A program made the position numbers and the translations under genes. From NCBI GenBank assembly GCA_023333565.1, contig JAJKFH010001810.1, positions 620,001-684,000 on the forward strand: a stretch of DNA of 64,000 bases, written 5' to 3'. Of the stretch, positions 52,801 to 64,000 are shown piece by piece. The stretch comes from Puffinus mauretanicus. Lineage: Eukaryota > Chordata > Aves > Procellariiformes > Procellariidae. A model generated the notes under the pieces. That model had not been told where the DNA came from. It made no database searches and was given only the letters and a program-made list of their open reading frames with translations. Each line of letters opens with the position of its first letter. The first letter of the stretch is position 1.

Positions 52801-55101
52801 AAAACAAGGCAAACTAACAACATTTAAGCCAAACCAACATAATTTGGCTATGAAAGATACTGGCAGAATCTACAAGCAACAGCTTCAGAATTTGGTCAAA
52901 TGTACTCAAATCTCCATGTGCAGTTTCTAACAAATTAGACTTTTTTTACAATAACATTTCTAGAAGTATGAAGGATTAAAACCGTATTTCTACTAAAGAT
53001 TAAAAATAGTAGAAAGATGGTCATTAGAAACTGGTTGTGATGAACTATTCTTGCTGACTTACAGGTATCTTAAGACATAATACACAGGACAAAAATCACA
53101 TTTTGAACACATGTTCAAATATGGTTGCTACAATAAAGTCACTGAATATAATTTGGATATGCTTTTTCTGGTTGTTGGTGTTCAGTTTTATATTCTAAAT
53201 TACGCAGTTGTTAACGTCTAGTTTTTATTTATTTTAAAAAATCCACCAGTAAAAGTCTTGGTAATTTACACCAACTGAAAGTTAACAGTATTCTCAATGG
53301 AAAATTATCTTTGTTTTAATAACAAAGCTCTTGATGCAATTTAGACAAAGTATTTTAAGTTTGTCATTTATGGAATCAAAACAGGAATAGCTGCATCTTT
53401 GTTTTAATCTACCAAAAAAGTCCTGACATACAGGACTTACATACAAGGTCTTAGCCTTTATCAATAAAAACTATGCAACATTCTCAGGGTGACTTAAGTT
53501 TCATAGGATTTTTAGAATAAATTTCACCCTTTTTTTTTAACACATTGTAAGAGAACCACTACATTGGAATAGACGAAGAGTGAGAATTTGTGACTATACC
53601 TCAGCATATTTTTTTCAGAGTAAGACGTTATGGTTCCTGAGGTACACTGTTAACATCCTTGAACTTATGTGCAAAACTGATTAATTATTCATTTGTTTTA
53701 GTTTAGATGACTGCTACTTTATTCTGACAAATGGCCAAACCCTTCTGGAAGTATCTTGGTACCTATTTGAAATCTGTCTCCCACTCAGTAATTTCTACTG
53801 TACAGTCTCAAAGTGTATTCTTATTTTGTAGAAACAAGGACACTTGTTTGTAAGAGGTATTTGAGATGTGCTCTGTGTCATACTGTAACAACTTCTGATC
53901 AGACTGTGTATCACACTGGAAGCCACATAACTGAAAAACTTCACCTGCTCAAATTCCTGGTTTCCTAGGCTTTTCATGCTTTTCAATATAAACACATGCA
54001 GTTTTGAGTACACTTATTTATTCTCTCATCAGTCTGCATATTCTTACATTACCGTCATAATAATAATCTTACATTACATACAGACATCTGTATGTTCTTT
54101 ATCTGCAGAAGAAATTGAAGATCAGCATATTCCACAGCATTCAAGGTACCCATTCCTTAGATGTCTACACAATAGCACAACCTGTGAGTGGGAAAGCACA
54201 GTGACAACGCCTCTTCCCGAACTTCTCTATTAGTGGAAGGACAGAAAAAGAGGGAGAATAAAGAAGTTAGCTGGGAACAGCTAGTTCTGTGAAGCTACAG
54301 TGACTTCCACTGACAATATATTTGGTCTTAAACACCTTTTGTTCCACTGCAATTAAAAATTTCAGATAGCACATTCTGATCAGTACATCTTGATCGGTAC
54401 ATACATCTTTCTTCTATAACAGCTGCTCTGAAATTCCTCTCAGAATTGAGGCATTGTACTATAAAAATACAGTCCTACTATAGAACCATATTTCTACACT
54501 GGGGGCTCAACTCTTTTCCTGCCTAAAATCCAGAAGGGAGTATGACCAAAAATGGTGTAGCATTACACTATCCCATATGGATCTCAGCCCACTGACTGCA
54601 CTTTAAAAAATAATCTGAATTATGCCTTAGTCCAAGCAAATTATTACTAAAACAAAACTGCTCAATAACCCTGATCTCTGCTGTGTCAGGAAACAGTCAT
54701 AAAGCCTTCCCACTACCATAAAAAAGAAACCACATGCAGAGCAAACCAACTAGAAACGCCTTATCGGGAACCACAACCAACTTTGAAAAGCACTGCTCCT
54801 AAATATGCTATGGATAAAAAGCTTGATAAATCCATTTTAAGTCAGCCATTTTTAAATACAGCATATTTTCATGACTTGGAAACATAACTGATTGAAATTC
54901 TGCTCCTAGCTTCCTCTGTGTCAAAGCAGCTTCTTTGCAAGAACTCCAGAGAGAGAGCTGGAAATGGTTTTCTTGCACCTATGCCACTGAAATTTTAATA
55001 TTCCTATTCTTCAGAGTCCAAAAAACATAAATTTTTGCAAAAACTACAGGCACTGATATAGCTAATGACTGGTAATTAAGTTACCCTTTCACCAGTCTCT
55101 T
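49886..55101. other. Intergenic, no gene seen
   Basis: Strongly AT-rich. A 14-bp imperfect tandem (tgatcagtacatct, tgatcggtacatac) lies at the following position rather than here (54377-54404). No coding or repeat family recognised. Confidence 0.5.
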
Positions 55102-55160
55102 CTTCCTCATTCATAGCCTGTGAGTGCACTGTCTCACGGGCTATGAATTATTCGAGGATG
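55102..55160. repeat. Near-perfect inverted repeat (hairpin)
   Basis: The left arm ATTCATAGCCTGTGAG (55109-55124) pairs with CTCACGGGCTATGAAT (55133-55148) over 16 positions, 15 Watson-Crick and one T/G that would be a wobble in RNA, around an 8-base loop, tgcactgt. Beyond a five-base bulge the stem can continue, with cttcctc (55102-55108) pairing with gaggatg (55154-55160) at six of seven positions. It could be a short palindromic repeat, a transposon end pair or an RNA hairpin. Transcription is not shown. Confidence 0.9.
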
Positions 55161-56559
55161 AGCTGCTTTCAGCCTCTTGTTGTACCTTCTACACTTTTTT
55201 CAAAATGAAATAGTCAAGGATTTGAAGTTTACAACCCTGGCATTACTCTTTGACCCACAGGCTCTTAGTTATTAATATGAAGTATAATAACTTCAAGAGA
55301 CATTCACACGGTAGGATAGCCAGTATCTTGGTAGGGTTTCCTTTTTGCTTGATTTGGAACAGAAACTTATCCTTTCATTTTCCCCAATTCTAAACGCATA
55401 CTAGCCATCATGCTGTTCAGCATGCTGCAGATTGATCTCTTTTGCTCCCTAAGGTTTTATGTAGAATTTAAATGATGAAGCTGCTAATTGCATACATGGA
55501 AACAAAAATTGCAATCCAGCAAATGCTACAGTGTTCCCATGGTATAATCCTGGACCCTCTTTTAGTTACTAAGAAGTTACTACATTTAACATCAAACTTC
55601 CTCCGAATTCAATAGGTAGCATCATGAAGCCAGATACCAAATTTTCCAAACCACGCTTCCTCCCAGTTAAGCCCCTTAATAACTACATGTTTAACTATGG
55701 CTGCATTTTACTGAGAGATTTCAGCCACAGACAATACGCTTACAAGACCATGGGAGCTGGAGAAGCCTCCATAACATTATAATTCCCTACATATACTAAA
55801 TTTAGAATATTTAAAATAATCTGAAGCAATATCTAAGCTAGTAGAGAGAGCTTCCTCATGTAAGGCTAGAAAAAGCAGTTTGCCTGAATACTTTGCATGA
55901 AGAAATGAGAGGAATGGAGAACTGGAAGAGAACAGAGGCTCAGGTTGCTGAGGGACAAGACTGTCCTTCTCAGTGGCGGACCTGCAGGGTTTCCTCCATT
56001 TTCTGCTGTGCTCTGACTGAGAAGCAGCCTCCTGACAGACCAGAGATGGAATGGAGCCTTATTACAACTGCAGTGAAAACTAAGTGTGTGGCTCCCACTA
56101 TTGCACATAAATCCTCTTGTAGCTTTTCCTAGAGCAGTGGCCTAGGCTAACAACTTTCATCTCAGGACAAAGACTGATCAACCAGTGCAGAGCATCTATA
56201 AGGAAACATACCTGCTGTCCACTCGTCAAGTCACAAAAGACAAGCTCATCTGCCTGGATGAGCAAGCGAAAGTATTTCACAATTTTGTTCTGTGTTAAGA
56301 TGTAAATACTTCAGAGAACACTAGTTGTGAAATTCCAGAAATTCTCCAATTGAATGTGTTAGGAACAATGGTAAAGGAAAAATATTTAGGAATTAATCAA
56401 TAATCATCAATTTATGCTCATTTTCATTTTACTGTTTCTCGCATAAAGTTTTTGAATTTACTCGACTTTGTATCTTCTCATTTTTACTACCTAGTTATCT
56501 CCACACGATGGATGCAAAAAGATTTCCATCAGGACATTTAATGAAAAACATTTCTTCCA
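55161..56559. other. Intergenic beyond the GNAI1 3' end
   Basis: Moderately AT-rich sequence. Two opposing frames of about 80 codons (55866-56132) look like chance. No repeat recognised. If GNAI1 uses a more distal poly(A) site, part of this could still be 3' UTR. Confidence 0.5.
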
Positions 56560-58508
56560 AGCAAGGCACAAAATTTAGATTTATTTATGTAATTTGATTA
56601 ATCCCAATTTTTGTTTTACATTACGTACAAAAACCAACTTGAACGTAGGTGTAAATACAATTTCCACAAAGTAGTTCAATGAGATTTAAAATCAGTTATG
56701 TATCCAGAACTGTAAAGCACAATTAAAAGCAGCCCAGGATATACAGATTGCTTACCATAACTGCTGAAAGAGCTCATAATGTATGAATATATTTAACAAC
56801 CTCCAGTAATAAGTTATCTCCTTTCTAATCTTTCATTTGAAACACATTTAGCAATTCTGTACCTAACAAAGGAAGCATTAAAGAATGAGAAGTGCACATA
56901 AGTTTTACTAAAGCTATCTGAGGCCTAAATGAAACATACACACAATCAAAAATTAAATAACAGAACAATGACTTAAATATTTTGGTTGAACATTTCTAAG
57001 AACATAAATGTTAAGATAATACAGAAAAATAGCAACAGGTTCAAAGACTTATGGTGTACTGTAGCTGCCTGAAATATTTTAACAATTATAGAAAATCATA
57101 TTTCCAAGTTTGGTACGTTCGTATTTTCTAGATGACATACATTTAAGACAACCATCAATGAACTTATTTACAAATAGAAGCTTATTCATTTTAAATTCTG
57201 TATAAAAAAATCAGTTTTGGCACTACCCATAAGGCAATGGATGATATGTACCTAAGATAGCAAATCACATATGAAAGCATAACCAGAAGAAAATCATATT
57301 CTTTAACTTACTATTTAAAGAAACTGTGAGACTTTAATTATAATTAAAGAGGAAATTAAAGAATCAGCATTTGCAAGTCAGTAAAACACCCTATCCAAAA
57401 TACTGAAGATTCTTTTTATATGCAACAGGAAATTGCTTTAATCTGTGAAGCCACTGTGCCATGTCTTGTGGGAGAACCTGATAGTTCTATGGTTATTAAA
57501 TTATCAAACTAGTTTTATTACCAGAAAATAGCAAGAAGTTTAAGGAGAACATGATTTTACTTCTTAAGTAAGCAGGAAAAAAAAATATTACTCTGAAGTC
57601 TAGCCTTTGTTAACAGTCTATAAAAAAACACCCAAAAGATAATTTTGCCATTCACTCGACTTAGTAAAGACCACAGTTTCAAACTTTTTTCCATTGATAT
57701 GAATGGTTTTAACAACTTCCTTTTTGCATTTCCATCAGCTTCAATGAGCCTGTTGAACCTTAAAATTCAATTTCTCAGTGTTGCCACGTTTGCACTGCAA
57801 AGACTGCAAGCCCAAATTTCATAAACTGTGGACTTAATTTACATTTAAAAAATAATGTCCGCATTTATCTTAAATTTATAAAAAGATTTTTTTCAAAACT
57901 TAAGGCAAAAAACAAGTTTTATTGGTTATGTTTCTTTAAATCTGAGCAGGTGTATGAGGCTGTTTAAATATCAAAAAAGCTAACGCCATATACAGTATTA
58001 CCAACAGAAGTAAAGAATAAGGCAGCATGCACCCTTAAGATGAAAAGAAAATTTAATTTTACAAGATGTTTAAATAATCCAAAGGCAAAAAGTGTTTGTC
58101 TCCTCTAAGAGTATCTTCATAAAACATGGAAATTTTAGAGGACATCAAATTACTAAAATATTCCGTTCAACGTTTATACAAATACATTACTACAATTATA
58201 AGTTTACATACAATCAACTGACATCTCAGTGTTAACTAATTACTTAAATTTACAAGACAAACATAAATAAAGCTGTTAAAACAGGCAAGTACAGTACTGA
58301 TCTATCATTCAGCACAATATATTTTGTATTTCTTTCACCTTGAAAAGAATCAGATTAGAATTGTGCGAAGTTGTTCTCCAAACCTAGAAATAAAATAAAA
58401 GAGAATTAAGTATATCTATGCAGGTTTTACACAGCACGGGCATATTCCAAATGCCTGTGTCCTGTTTTCAGGCATGTAATTTACCGTTTAACAACCTTTT
58501 GTCTGTTC
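56560..58508 (-). other. GNAI1: Probable GNAI1 3' UTR
   Basis: The sequence following the stop codon is about 1.95 kb, AT-rich and free of recognisable repeats. On the minus strand AATAAA signals occur at 57918-57923, 57514-57519 and 56580-56585. The last is followed by a T/G-rich stretch suited to a downstream element, so I end the UTR about 20 bases beyond it. An approximately 2-kb 3' UTR agrees with what I recall for mammalian GNAI1. Shorter alternative ends at the two inner signals are possible. The exact end is inferred, not seen. Confidence 0.5.
56580..56585 (-). promoter_or_regulatory. Candidate poly(A) signal AATAAA for GNAI1
   Basis: TTTATT on the plus strand reads AATAAA in the direction of GNAI1, about 1.92 kb beyond the stop codon. 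It is the furthest of three such hexamers before the sequence loses its UTR-like character. Cleavage would fall near 56560. Confidence 0.45.

Positions 58509-64000
<5,492 letters not shown>

Noticed and set aside
1..56500. A second G-alpha gene (GNAT3, a neighbour of GNAI1 in mammals) convergent with GNAI1
   Set aside because: I looked on the plus strand for the conserved G-alpha C-terminal and NKKD exons and did not find them; the neighbour, if present in this species, must lie outside the window.

Overview
The window looks like a piece of bird nuclear DNA. It carries three CR1 retrotransposons of the avian type (3' ends built from short ATTCTATG-like repeats), one solo endogenous-retrovirus LTR of a kind common in birds, AT-rich non-coding DNA, and interrupted exons with normal splice phases. 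Nothing in it is bacterial: there are no operons, CRISPR arrays or compact genes.

The only protein gene I can support is at the right end, on the minus strand: the last three coding exons of GNAI1 (G protein alpha-i1). They lie at 61651-61780, 60239-60392 and 58509-58699, and a probable 3' UTR runs down to about 56560. Together they encode residues 198-354 in human numbering: switch II, NKKD, TCAT and the C-terminal CGLF. Exons for residues 1-197 lie beyond position 64000. The donor after the 61651-61780 exon reads GC rather than GT, while exon lengths and phases fit the family exactly. The last intron holds a 5'-truncated CR1.

From 1 to about 56.5 kb I see no conserved gene; this is the intergenic region beyond the 3' end of GNAI1. 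Its recognisable contents are: a purine tract (1-128); a small CpG-rich island with a splice-acceptor-like start (2.0-2.4 kb); two relics that look like very old amniote MIR/CR1-L3-type repeats (3.1 and 4.9 kb); a 14-bp tandem repeat (8.1 kb); a long CR1 with the end of ORF1 and all of ORF2, broken by several single-base deletions (12.65-16.03 kb, minus); a solo LTR with CCAAT, CRE, TATA and poly(A) signals (18.96-19.49 kb, plus); a 25-bp tandem repeat (21.0 kb); a TATA-containing promoter-like stretch (26.2-26.4 kb); another CpG-rich island (33.7-33.9 kb); a C/A-rich tract (40.2 kb); an unexplained GC-richer block with several open frames (41.4-43.2 kb); a 0.9-kb CR1 closely related to the first but inverted (48.98-49.89 kb, plus); and a near-perfect hairpin (55.1 kb).

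I found no convincing new biological system. The points most worth checking are the GC-AG intron of GNAI1, the 55.1-kb hairpin, the 41.4-43.2 kb block and the promoter-like stretch at 26.3 kb.
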